64,000 nt of DNA from Sinohyriopsis cumingii (Eukaryota > Mollusca > Bivalvia > Unionida > Unionidae). Location: positions 90,926,182 through 90,990,181 of the forward strand of contig CM068839.1 in assembly GCA_028554795.2 (NCBI GenBank), read 5' to 3'. The notes beneath the pieces are model-generated. The model did not search any database, was not told where the DNA came from, and saw nothing but the letters and a program-made list of their open reading frames with translations. A program made the translations under genes and the position numbers. Position 1 is the stretch's first letter. Each line of letters begins with the position of its first letter. Shown piece by piece: positions 37,433 through 46,855 of the stretch.

Positions 37433-37993
37433 TTATTCTTCGTCAATCTCCGAATCAAATATTATTGGTACATAGGAGAATTTGATCCACGAATCAGCAT
37501 CATAAGAAAATGTTGCGTTGTATTTTCCTTCTGCCACTCGTTTTACTGAATGCGAGTCAATAACGAAATATTTTGCTGCTGCAGACATCGATGTAAACGC
37601 GATTTCCTCACCTGTTGCTTGATTCACTGATTTAACAGTCCTCGAATAATTAGGAAATCCACGGTTATTACCAAATCTTGAATTTTCACTCTGGGTTACC
37701 GCGCGCAGATTGGAAAGTTTATTGTTAAGTTTATTACCGTCAATGTGGTCGATAACAAGTCCGATCTCTATTGGTCCTTTGTAGCATTCGAACACAAATC
37801 TATGATTCGAATAACATTCTGTTCTTTCATTTCTTTTATGGACTGTAAATTTGAGATATCCCGAATTACAAATACTACCAACACGTTTCTTTGTTTTGAT
37901 GTTTCTGACATTACCATCCTCAGATGCTTCGTAACCTTCGATGATGGGATGCGATTTATATTCACTCATGGGAATCGTTGATTTCATTTCCAT
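37433..37993 (-). CDS. HNH endonuclease with NUMOD-like DNA-binding modules, 186 aa
   Basis: A NUMOD4-like start (HPIIEGYEASEDGNVRN) is followed by an HNH core (HRFVFECY..., LVIDHIDGNKLNN, NLRAVTQSEN), then a NUMOD1-like module (AFTSMSAAAKYFVIDSHSVKRV). This is the arrangement of homing-type endonucleases of phages and giant viruses. Two starts are possible, 37993 and 37969. Its 5' end overlaps the upstream zinc-binding gene by 32 nt, so both are probably on one transcript. A role in competition with related elements or recombination is inference. Confidence 0.88.
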   Translation of the reverse strand: MEMKSTIPMSEYKSHPIIEGYEASEDGNVRNIKTKKRVGSICNSGYLKFTVHKRNERTECYSNHRFVFECYKGPIEIGLVIDHIDGNKLNNKLSNLRAVTQSENSRFGNNRGFPNYSRTVKSVNQATGEEIAFTSMSAAAKYFVIDSHSVKRVAEGKYNATFSYDADSWIKFSYVPIIFDSEIDEE

Positions 37994-38294
37994 ATATGAT
38001 ATTCTCTTTGTTTAAATCGAAATTTGCTTTGAAACGATTAATATAATCTTCTTCGCATTTTATTACCGAGGAGGATCTTTTTTCATAATATCTCCGTAAC
38101 TCACGATATTTTTTCCCTCCACAGGAGAAACATAATCTTGTCTTTCCTCGAATACCAACTTGGCAAACTAAACATCGCTGTGGTCCTTTGTTACCTCGTC
38201 GAATTTCGTATATATGAGCGCCACAATATTCACCTCTGCAGGATTTGTTACATGATTTTGTTGATCCAACTGTTATCCACGCGCATTGCTTCAT
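37962..38294 (-). CDS. Cys-rich zinc-binding protein, 110 aa (conserved Polinton type)
   Basis: Two Cys clusters: CAW..., CNKSCRGEYCGAH near the start and CLVCQVGIRGKTRLCFSCG in the middle, likely two zinc sites. The C-terminus is charged and helical. Similar small Cys-rich proteins occur beside HNH genes in Polintons (recalled). It is divergent from the PolB-helicase gene with only 30 bp between the start codons. Confidence 0.72.
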   Translation of the reverse strand: MKQCAWITVGSTKSCNKSCRGEYCGAHIYEIRRGNKGPQRCLVCQVGIRGKTRLCFSCGGKKYRELRRYYEKRSSSVIKCEEDYINRFKANFDLNKENIIYGNEINDSHE

Positions 38295-38324
38295 TATATT
38301 TAGATATTTGTCTAAAATATAATA

Positions 38325-41309
38325 ATGGATTTATTTGATCTCGATGAGGCAGAATATATCATTCCTGAAGTTGATAGTGCGAAGAAGGAATTTTTTGATG
38401 ATGGAGCGATTCATGTTTGGTCGACATGGAAAACTAACTTTGTTGATGCTACGATGAATCTGGAGCGAGCGAAGAAGATAATCGAACATATAAAAAACTC
38501 ACACAAAGAAGAGAGATTTATTTTCGGAATAAAATTTATTGCACAAATGCCCGATGACATTTGGATTATTCGTGATAAACGAGATCCGGTACGCGGTGGT
38601 AAGAAAAATGTTGTTCTTGATAAAAATTCGAAACCAGGATTGCTGCTGGGGATTGATGGTCCTTATTATGCTAGGGCGTATCCTTCTAGTGCTGTTGTTT
38701 ATGGAATTTATCGGCTGAATAATAATCCTGATGTGAAAAATCTACCTACGATGAGGGAATCTCCGATAATAAACTGCGTGGCTGAGCGAGTTATCGAGCA
38801 CATGAAAAATGCTCGTCGCGGATCTGGTCTGACTCAATTGAGATTGGATAAAATTAATTCATGGGCAAAGACAGTTACTGATGGCGCATCAATCGATGAT
38901 GTTGCTGCGTTAAGTAAGAAACTTAAATTTCCTATTACGGTTAAAACACTATCGGGTGAAATATTATATTCATCGCCGTATAATTCTCGAGGAACACCAA
39001 TCGAAATTGTTGATCATAATTCACATGCGTGGAGTCAGTCGGTAATGATATTCCCGCGAGATCGTGTTGTTAAATTCTATCCCGTGGAAAAATCCACGGT
39101 GGAATCCAAAGATAGTTCCGATGCAATGTTTAGGTTTATCAAACTATTAGCCAAGTCCGATCCAATATCGATTTGGTTATTTTCTAGCGAAGAAAGATAC
39201 GATCAATTTATCTTACCACGCGGAGATATTTACCGAGATGAAATATTACACGAAGCGATGAGAAATATCGCGGAGAAGTATTCGTCTAATCCAAATCAGT
39301 TGCTGACAAATTGCTTTACTGTTCCGTCTGTTGCTGCTCATGCTGCCAGAGAAAGAAATTCGTGGAAACCTACAAGAAATGAATTTCTCAATGATATTCA
39401 ACTTAGTTGTATCGAATACGGCCATGGAGGATTATGGAATACCAAATACTATTTCGAAGATATGATTTCCGTTGATATGAGCGCATGCTATCCTGGAAGT
39501 TTCCTTGGATATGGTGATTGTGCAGATTACTTTGCTAAATTCGGTCATCCCACCAACGAGATGACTAGAGTTGCAATTAACGGACCGTTACCCGATTTTG
39601 TAATGACAGGATTCGCTCATGTTACTTCATTCGAACTTGCTGAAAATTTGCATAAAATTTGTTATATTTGGTTTGGTCGGCATTTATCTCAGCGAAGATG
39701 GATTCCTATAGTGTTGTTGAGATTTATGTTGGATTCGTCGATGTTGATATCGCTGACGGTAAGTGAAGCGATTATATCGTATAGAAAGCAGACCGAGGTG
39801 TGGTTACCCACGGATTGTGAGAACGCGAAAGATATTGGAAGAAAAATAATTGGTAAATTTACTCAAGGAGGATCAGTTGATCATAAACATCGCCACGCTA
39901 GGTTATTTATCAATGATACTGAGATGGATTTTATTATTGCCGATACAGTATCGCGTGGAATATTTTGCAACAGAGAAAATATTATTATTGATGGAACGAA
40001 ATTAGGAACAGTGATAACTTATCTCGATGGAGAATCAGCACAGTATACTCATTTAAGATCATCAATGCTCGCTTATGTGAGTATTAATTTGCTGTCAATG
40101 ATAAATAAATTTTCTGATATCGCGGTAAGGGTTGCAACGGATTCATTTTATATCAATAAGAAATTTCAATGTAGGTTGGAAAATTTAATCACCGATGGTT
40201 CCTGGGGAACTTGGAGAATAAAAAACGAGGATATTCTAGATTATTGTGAGGACGCGGATGTGGAAGATTGCGATAAATTTCATAAAGACCAATGTGATGA
40301 AATATCAACAGCAGTATCAGTGTTCGATCCAATTTCACGAAACAAATTCGTTTACCTAAATGGTCCTGGCGGTAGTGGTAAAACAACACGAGCAATAAAC
40401 TTATTTTCAAACTCTGATATGATCGTGTTGACTCCAACTCACAGACTAGCGAGAGAAATAAAACAGCGTGGCGTTAATTCTTGTACGTATCATAGTTATT
40501 TCAAGTATAGCGGTGGATTGTGGGATTCAGCTCGAATGGGAAACAAATATATCAACAAGATTATAATATTTGATGAAATTTGCACGGTAAATTTAGTTAT
40601 ACTAAAATTATTCCTGAGTTGGCTAGAAGAAAAAAACATCGCAGTAATAATGTGCGGCGATCACGGCCAACCTGATCCTATTGATGGCGAATCTCCTCAT
40701 AGATGGCTTAGAAATTTTGTGGATTATTATGAAGAGATTGATGCTGATTATAGATCTAATGATATTTTACTGACCGAGTTTAAAAAAATGATTCGGTTGC
40801 AACCTAATAAGTTTCAATGTGATGTGATGAGAAAAATAATCGACGAAACTTCGATGGATAATTTTCTAACCTTGTGGCGTCCGGATCATTTGATCGTTGC
40901 TAGCAGAAAAATTATTCGCGATGCTATTCAGGAAATGCTATTCAAGCTTCACTGTGAGAAATTTCCAACGCTGCAGGTGCCGTTGTGTTATAGGCCAACT
41001 GATACTAGGAAACAAAATATCAATGTTATTTTGCCATGTGGAGAAGAAAAAATATTAGTTTTGAATGATATTATTTTCGTTGATATTAATCTTGTCAATG
41101 ATGCAATAAACGCAGAAAGATCGCCATGGAAACTCGGATACGCAGCAACGATACATTCATCACAAGGATTAACAGTAGATGGTCAGGTCTGGATCGTCGA
41201 TGATAGAATTTCCTGGTCAAATTTAGTTTATCTGGCCGTGTCTCGAGTAAGAAAATTATCTCAGTTAGGTAGAATTAAATTTCACATTAACGACGATGGT
41301 GGTAATTGA
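38325..41309 (+). CDS. Divergent PolB palm fused to SF1 helicase, 994 aa
   Basis: The middle carries DNA polymerase B palm motifs: SVDMSACYPGSF (motif A, about residue 383) and RVATDSFYI (motif C, about 602), with SSMLAYVSINLLSMINKF just before motif C as in other PolBs. The first Asp of the usual DTDS is Ala, while the second is kept. From about residue 675 there is a full SF1 helicase: Walker A GPGGSGKTT, Walker B IIIFDE, GDHGQPDP, HSSQGLTVDG and YLAVSRVR, of the Pif1/RecD type. The N-terminal about 330 residues are unassigned, and no clear 3'-5' exonuclease motifs are seen. It probably replicates element 2, with polymerase and helicase in one chain. The 3' end overlaps the integrase by 28 nt tail to tail. 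Confidence 0.85.
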   Translation: MDLFDLDEAEYIIPEVDSAKKEFFDDGAIHVWSTWKTNFVDATMNLERAKKIIEHIKNSHKEERFIFGIKFIAQMPDDIWIIRDKRDPVRGGKKNVVLDKNSKPGLLLGIDGPYYARAYPSSAVVYGIYRLNNNPDVKNLPTMRESPIINCVAERVIEHMKNARRGSGLTQLRLDKINSWAKTVTDGASIDDVAALSKKLKFPITVKTLSGEILYSSPYNSRGTPIEIVDHNSHAWSQSVMIFPRDRVVKFYPVEKSTVESKDSSDAMFRFIKLLAKSDPISIWLFSSEERYDQFILPRGDIYRDEILHEAMRNIAEKYSSNPNQLLTNCFTVPSVAAHAARERNSWKPTRNEFLNDIQLSCIEYGHGGLWNTKYYFEDMISVDMSACYPGSFLGYGDCADYFAKFGHPTNEMTRVAINGPLPDFVMTGFAHVTSFELAENLHKICYIWFGRHLSQRRWIPIVLLRFMLDSSMLISLTVSEAIISYRKQTEVWLPTDCENAKDIGRKIIGKFTQGGSVDHKHRHARLFINDTEMDFIIADTVSRGIFCNRENIIIDGTKLGTVITYLDGESAQYTHLRSSMLAYVSINLLSMINKFSDIAVRVATDSFYINKKFQCRLENLITDGSWGTWRIKNEDILDYCEDADVEDCDKFHKDQCDEISTAVSVFDPISRNKFVYLNGPGGSGKTTRAINLFSNSDMIVLTPTHRLAREIKQRGVNSCTYHSYFKYSGGLWDSARMGNKYINKIIIFDEICTVNLVILKLFLSWLEEKNIAVIMCGDHGQPDPIDGESPHRWLRNFVDYYEEIDADYRSNDILLTEFKKMIRLQPNKFQCDVMRKIIDETSMDNFLTLWRPDHLIVASRKIIRDAIQEMLFKLHCEKFPTLQVPLCYRPTDTRKQNINVILPCGEEKILVLNDIIFVDINLVNDAINAERSPWKLGYAATIHSSQGLTVDGQVWIVDDRISWSNLVYLAVSRVRKLSQLGRIKFHINDDGGN

Positions 41310-42232
41310 GTATCATTTGGAATTACTTGTAGTTCTTCTTTGGTAAATCCTCGTTGCGGTGCTAGTGAATCTAGAAAATAAATCGCTGGCCTTCCTGATG
41401 ATCTTGTTACAGCTGATATTTTATGTGTCGTAACACTCCAGTTTGGATCAGTTGCTCTTTTTCTGCCACCCTCGGCTTCTCCCTCCTTATATAAATATCT
41501 GACCGTGACGCTACCTAACACCGGTGGAATTATTGAACTTCGCTTTAGTGGTATATTTGGTTTTGTAATTGCAGTTGCGGGTTTCATTGATATTGTTCGT
41601 GTTACTTCGTTATTTAGCGCATTAATCACGTGAGGTAATCTTGTTACCCAATCGTGAGATCGTTTATCTTGGATAAATTCTCTCGCGTACTGATATCCGA
41701 ATAATCGTTCTGCAAGAGTTTTATTGAATCTCTCAACGATAGCTTGATTGTGATGAACACCTACAATACCGCGACGGATTTTAACATTATTCTTTTTCAT
41801 CAGTGAAGTAACCGCGCCAAGAAATTCTCGACCTGGATCAACCTGGAGAAGCTTCGGCCATGTTAATGGAGATCGTGAATAAATTTCGCTAAACGCCTTA
41901 GCAATATCTGTTGCTGTTTTATTCGATAACGGTTCCGCTTCCTTGTACCTACTTGCAATATCAACAACCGTCAGAACATATTTGTATGTAACTCCGTCAA
42001 CGGTATCGTAAGGAAGAAACATAAGATCAGCCTGATGGACTTCATTAGGGACGCTGACAGAGAAACTCGCATATGATATTTTCTTAGGCGGAGGAAGATA
42101 AATTTGCCAGACTGCTTGCCTCGATAGCCACGATTCAGCGACAGATTGCTTTACTTTTGCTGCCTTAGCAAGTTTGTCTATTGCTGATTTTCCCTTCCAA
42201 AATCCTCGCGGAGAATAATATATTTGCTCCAT
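41282..42232 (-). CDS. Retroviral-type DDE integrase, 316 aa, no chromodomain
   Basis: Catalytic residues: D in VHQADLMFLP (about residue 68), D in LQVDPGREFLG (about 131) and E in QAIVERFNKT (about 167). The N-terminal part (FWKGKSAIDKLAKAAK) resembles Polinton integrases. The C-terminus ends without a chromodomain, unlike element 1. The start codon overlaps the stop of the upstream PLA2 frame in TAATG, which suggests coupled translation. Confidence 0.92.
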   Translation of the reverse strand: MEQIYYSPRGFWKGKSAIDKLAKAAKVKQSVAESWLSRQAVWQIYLPPPKKISYASFSVSVPNEVHQADLMFLPYDTVDGVTYKYVLTVVDIASRYKEAEPLSNKTATDIAKAFSEIYSRSPLTWPKLLQVDPGREFLGAVTSLMKKNNVKIRRGIVGVHHNQAIVERFNKTLAERLFGYQYAREFIQDKRSHDWVTRLPHVINALNNEVTRTISMKPATAITKPNIPLKRSSIIPPVLGSVTVRYLYKEGEAEGGRKRATDPNWSVTTHKISAVTRSSGRPAIYFLDSLAPQRGFTKEELQVIPNDTQLPPSSLM

Positions 42233-42740
42233 TATAAATTACCAGCACCTAGTACTAATTTACCTTTCATTGCTCCTTTTATCAACCAAGTTGCCAATTT
42301 CTCTTTGAAATTTTTATCAGGAATGGCGTCTATTGCGTGAATTAGCTTCACATCAGCGAGATGTCGTTGTTGTAAATCTCCACTGCGATATGCGAGATCG
42401 TGATAGTAGCATGCGTTATCGATGGCGTTTACTGGATCCTCGCCAGGATTTGGTTGATTATTATCGTTAAGTCTTATATCTAGCCTTGTGCCAGGTCCGC
42501 AGTAATTATATCCTGGTAAATGTTTCTCTCCGGGATATTTCGCCCAGGGAGTTCCAGGCAGATTTGTTAAGGAGGTTGCGATGTCTCCTCCGGTTCTACT
42601 TTTTTTTTTACAAATCTAAACTTAATTGTCTTACAAACTTCACATTCTCCCTTGATTGCATTCCTGTTGTTGCGCGTAACGACTTCGATTGGATTTAGCG
42701 TAGCAGTTCGAGTGCGACACTTAACACAATATGAATCCAT
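42232..42740 (-). CDS. Zinc-ribbon plus parvovirus-type phospholipase A2 protein, frame broken at A10
   Basis: From the ATG at 42740 the first frame encodes a small zinc ribbon (YCVKCRTRT..., GECEVCKTIKF), matching the viral DUF5679 type, and stops after 57 codons at 42567. The next frame, open from an A10 run (42600..42609) to 42232, encodes a phospholipase A2: Ca-loop YCGPGT (GPGT at 42498..42487) and catalytic HDLAY (42402..42388), preceded by PWAKYPGEKHLPGY. The 509-nt span is one base short of a multiple of three, so one missing A or slippage explains the break. Viral PLA2s open endosomal membranes during entry (known for parvoviruses). The PLA2 frame has no early ATG of its own. Stop and integrase start overlap (TAATG). 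Confidence 0.82.
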
Positions 42741-42754
42741 AATATTCTAATAAC

Positions 42755-43405
42755 ATGAATGTAATTGATTTTTCAGCCACAAAAAAACGCGAGCAAGTAA
42801 AGCACACCGAAGCATTACCAAATTCGATTAGAATGATAATCATTGGACCATCTGGTTCTGGAAAAACGCAATTGTTGCTAAATTTGATAATGAGATGGTT
42901 AAAATGGGATAAATTATACTTGGTTGCGCCGTCCGTTGATGATCAGCGATGTTATCAAGTACTAAAGGAATTTAGCGATAATACTGAGGATGGCACAATA
43001 GAATTTATCACGGACATCAATGAATCTCCATCAGTAGAAAGTTTAGATGGCGATACTAATAATCTTGTTGTTTTCGACGATGTGATGCTGGATAAGCAAA
43101 CTAACCCAGCTAGGATATTCTCGCGTGGCCGACACAAGAACACCGATGTGATTTACGTGACGCAGCGATATACGCAAATTCCGAAGGTTATTAGAGACAA
43201 TTGTAATATTTTATCAGTTTTCAATGGCGTTGATACTCACACGCTGAGGAATATCCATCAAACTTGGTGTAATGGCGACATGGATATAAATAAGTTTAAA
43301 AATTTCTTCAGTAACGCTCAGGCAACACCACACGGTTTTGTCACGATTAATCTTCATGATCCGCGTAGTAGATATCGAGTCGGTCTTGATCAGATTTACT
43401 CATAA
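42755..43405 (+). CDS. FtsK/HerA-type (A32-like) packaging ATPase, 216 aa
   Basis: Walker A IIGPSGSGKTQLLL (about residues 29-42) and Walker B NLVVFDDVML (about 102-111), with a VTQRYTQIP motif (about 132) as in other Polinton packaging ATPases. It is divergent from the zinc-ribbon/PLA2 gene with only 14 bp between start codons, and is the last gene before the right TIR. Confidence 0.92.
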   Translation: MNVIDFSATKKREQVKHTEALPNSIRMIIIGPSGSGKTQLLLNLIMRWLKWDKLYLVAPSVDDQRCYQVLKEFSDNTEDGTIEFITDINESPSVESLDGDTNNLVVFDDVMLDKQTNPARIFSRGRHKNTDVIYVTQRYTQIPKVIRDNCNILSVFNGVDTHTLRNIHQTWCNGDMDINKFKNFFSNAQATPHGFVTINLHDPRSRYRVGLDQIYS

Positions 43406-43430
43406 AATTGCAACCCAAATTCAATTACAG

Positions 43431-43628
43431 CAAATAAATTTTACAATACCCCCCCCCAAAAAAAGCCGCCATTTTTTTTGTGTCCGAAAATGCAAATTTG
43501 GGGGGAATTTTTCAGATTATTTCGCGTAGGAGGCTTTATTTTTGAATTCTGAGGCTTCTACGGAAATTATTTGTCTAGAAGGGTTAATTTCGTCTGTGCC
43601 AGGGGGTCTGTAGAACTTCCCTGCTGCT
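43431..43628 (-). repeat. Right TIR of element 2
   Basis: Inverted partner of 29022..29218, diverged as described there. It begins 26 bp after the ATPase stop. Confidence 0.9.
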
Positions 43629-43635
43629 GTTACAG
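43629..43635. repeat. Right target duplication of element 2 (GTTACAG)
   Basis: Exact copy of 29015..29021 directly after the right terminus. Confidence 0.85.
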
Positions 43636-44979
43636 ACCATTAGTTTGCAGAGGTTCTTGCTGTATTCATGAGTTCTAATAATGGTTAGGTAGGATCGCAA
43701 AATTAGTGTACAAAAATTAAGACTGAAAAATAAAAAAAACTAAGGTATTGACTCATTAAGATGAGAAACATTTTACCTCGGCAAATATATACCATATATA
43801 TGAATCATAGATACATAAATAACAACAGACTTAGTACCAGACAACCAAAACTATTAATCCTGAAGTCAGAACACAAAATCAATTAGTGGAACCTGATCAC
43901 ACCTTGCGGAAACCCAATAGAATTACTATATTATCACTAATGTTCGTAGAGTACCACGTGTGGTGGATTTCAATGTTGTTCTGAACCAAGAATTTAAAGA
44001 CGCAGCTCAGTATTAGCTAAACATGAAACACCACTGAATCAACATCATATACATCAAAGTCACACACACGTTAGTCATGTTTAATAATCGTGAAATTTTT
44101 AAATTAAGCAAGTCAAGTATTCTCAAATGTACGGTCAATTAGACAGAATCTTTGAAACATTCAGCATCAGTTGGCTTGATAGATGAAGCACTGAGTAAGG
44201 TCTAGTGGTCAAAGTTGGTTCATACACAAGGCAGGCTCAAAAACTAGGAGTTTTTCAAATTAGGTTTTACACTTTGATGGGCTCTGAACTATAAATACCT
44301 GGTAAAGTGAATGTCTTGGCAGGCATTTAATTAACATAAGAAACATTATTATGAAGGGGAATGCCATCCCATGTTTTATTAAATAGATTCAAAACAGAAA
44401 CACGTTAACTTACATTAATGACTGGTAGAAATATTTACTGATTCAAATGATTTGTGAGTGCGGTGGTTTTGGTCAACTTCGGCAAATATACTGGGATTGG
44501 AGGATACGAGTTAATTTTGAGCCCCGCATAACCACAAATTAGAAAAACAAATCTGCTTAATGACACCCCCACCCCCAATGAAACTTAAGGTCTATTAATT
44601 TCTGCATAATGACTCTGATATTCCATCAATTAATGCCACCATTTAAAGAATGGAAACAATTTTTTTATAACTCTAATTATCAGAATAAGGTTTGTTTGAA
44701 CATCTGGCATTAAAGTCTCTCACACATATAGTACCTCTCTACCATGAAATTTGACAACTATCTACATATTTAGGGAAACTACTCGTAACTCAGTCAACAT
44801 AAATTAACAAAATAAGATATAATAAATCATCGTAACAAGAGTTGACTGCAACATATTAACTCAACGTTATAATATTTCTTTTTTGGGTTTGGAGGGATTC
44901 CATAGTATCCATTCAGATCATAGTTTGTATTACTAATAAGAAACTTGATAAGCTTAATAAAAGTGGTAAAAAATGTAGA

Positions 44980-44982
<3 letters not shown>
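43636..44982. other. Host DNA right of element 2, nothing recognised
   Basis: AT-rich with stops throughout. Confidence 0.5.

Positions 44983-45042
<60 letters not shown>
44983..45042 (+). repeat. (TA)n microsatellite
   Basis: About 60 bp of TA repeats. Confidence 0.96.
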
Positions 45043-45045
<3 letters not shown>

Positions 45046-46163
45046 CAAAGATGGGAACTTAAAATGGTACATGTCAAGGGAGGTAAATAAGACTGTAAAT
45101 GGTTAGACTTAACACTAGTTATCTCTGTGGATATTGTGGATATTGTTCCAATGTGGGTAGTTCTCGAAACAAATTTGTAAAATACCCTTCAAAGAATATA
45201 ACCACAGCAAATCAACACTCCATCATATTAAGTTTGAAATGTTAATATAAACTATATTTGTAGTCATGGTAGCCATTAAATATATCGCCTTAAAGCACGT
45301 TGCACATATAATTTGACTACCACTTAAAGAAATTGGATCCATGAGAATATTTGTCTTCTAGCAGGAACTATGTTGTAACGAAATACAAGAAACTGTATTG
45401 CAGTGAAGGACATTATAACAGGACATGTGTTGTATTGAAAGGTCTCAGAATGTAGAGTGTTGTCTATACGAGCAAATTTTGAAAATATTATGAAGATTAT
45501 TTTGGTCAGTATGTTTATGACATCAAGAAGTACTATTAATAGCAATATGTATGTAGTTATGTTAGTCTGTATCATCTTATGTAAATTAATGATATTTGAA
45601 CCCTTTTCATTATTATTCTCAAAATATTATTACCAAATAAATGATGCAAGTATTGATATTTGCTCTACGTGCAGTCCACAGTAAAAATCGAGAAGTCTCT
45701 TCGTTACAGTGATACACTTTCTGACACAAAAAGGCAGTACACTTATACGATTCACAAGAAAATGCAACATGTAGCATAGCGTTATGCTAGGCTTAATCAA
45801 AACGTCATTTTCAGAAGATACAATGTTATGCAGATAGCAAAAATGTCTCTCTGCCATAAAGCGTTTCTTTTAAAGTTTAAACATGATTTCATATTTCGAA
45901 ATCATCAGCTTCAGTAGCAGAATTATTGCGTAGTTTCTTGACCTGCTGTAGTAGTCAAGATCAAAGGTGAGGAGCAAAAATTGTATCTTGGGAGCTGGAC
46001 TGGCACTCTGGCCTCTCATGAAGATGAATGACCGATGCCCGTAGAGAAATTCAAGATGGCGGAAGTAATATAAAAATTCTTTGGTAAGAAAGAAATGGCA
46101 TTAAGTCATTTATTTCCAGATGGGTTGTCATTGTCGCTTTCGTGGCATTAGTGACAACTATGT
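45043..46163. other. Host DNA, nothing recognised
   Basis: Only short chance frames (largest about 80 codons) without family resemblance. Confidence 0.5.
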
Positions 46164-46423
46164 CGTTGTTGTTGTTGTTGTTGTTGTGGGGTTTAACGCC
46201 ATTTTTCAGCACAAGACAGGCTATACATGGCGGCCAGTATTAATGGTGGAGGAAGAACCCGGGAAAACCCCGGAAAGAACCACCGACCCTCGAGAAGCTA
46301 CTGGCAAGCTTTCTCACATACCCACATTGGCTGAATCTTAGACTCGAACCGCCGCAGACAGAGGTGAGATGGCAGTGATCCGTAACGAAGAGCGCTTTAG
46401 ACCACTCGGCCACTCGGGGCCCC
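46164..46423 (-). repeat. tRNA-Leu-derived SINE, copy 1
   Basis: On the minus strand the head GGCCGAGTGGTCTAAAGCGC is a tRNA-Leu-like A-box region, and GGTTCGAGTCT (46350..46340) is a perfect B box. The body ends with a CTGGCCGCCATGTATA block and AATGGCGTTAAACCCCACAAC, then (CAA)n. The tail resembles the conserved 3' domain of mollusc SINEs (recalled). A related copy lies at 59043. Confidence 0.82.
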
Positions 46424-46808
46424 GACAACTATGTCAACTGAGTGTTTGTTTAAGTGTCACTATGTATTACTGACATTTTCAGCCATCATATACGGCTTGA
46501 GGTGGGGGGGGGACGGTACCGTGAAAGATTGTTATTGCTATTTCTTTTTCTACTGCTTATACACTTGTTAATTCTTACCAGCAACGAGGCTGACCAAACA
46601 TTCGTCTCCAAATATTAGATTGCATAAAAATGTATCTATTGCATTATAGACCTAATTCCACCCACCCACCCCCTTATCTGTTCCACTGATGCATACAATT
46701 CAAGTGTGCCCAATAACAAGAAAATCCGTTTATTATAAAATGATAAGCGTAATGTAAAATAACGGCGAAACACAATCGATTCAACTTACATTTAAATGAA
46801 GCATATCT

Positions 46809-46855
<47 letters not shown>

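Larger units (their letters stand above)
29022..43628 (+). mobile_element. Polinton/Maverick element 2 with PolB-helicase, complete
   Basis: Starts AGCAGCAGGGAAG and ends CTTCCCTGCTGCT, an exact inverted terminus with AG...CT ends, flanked by GTTACAG on both sides. It carries integrase, packaging ATPase, adenain-type protease, major capsid protein and penton/fibre-family proteins, so it is a Polinton. The polymerase and gene content differ from element 1: PolB palm fused to a helicase, HNH endonuclease, zinc-ribbon/PLA2 gene and no BIR genes. Genes are more AT-rich and tightly packed, often overlapping. At 14.6 kb it is compact. Nearly all frames are open even though the TIRs are only about 85% alike. 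Confidence 0.94.

Noticed and set aside
46240-46423. Functional tRNA gene
   Set aside because: A and B boxes are present but the sequence is the head of a SINE with a long non-tRNA body and a second copy elsewhere; no cloverleaf was confirmed.
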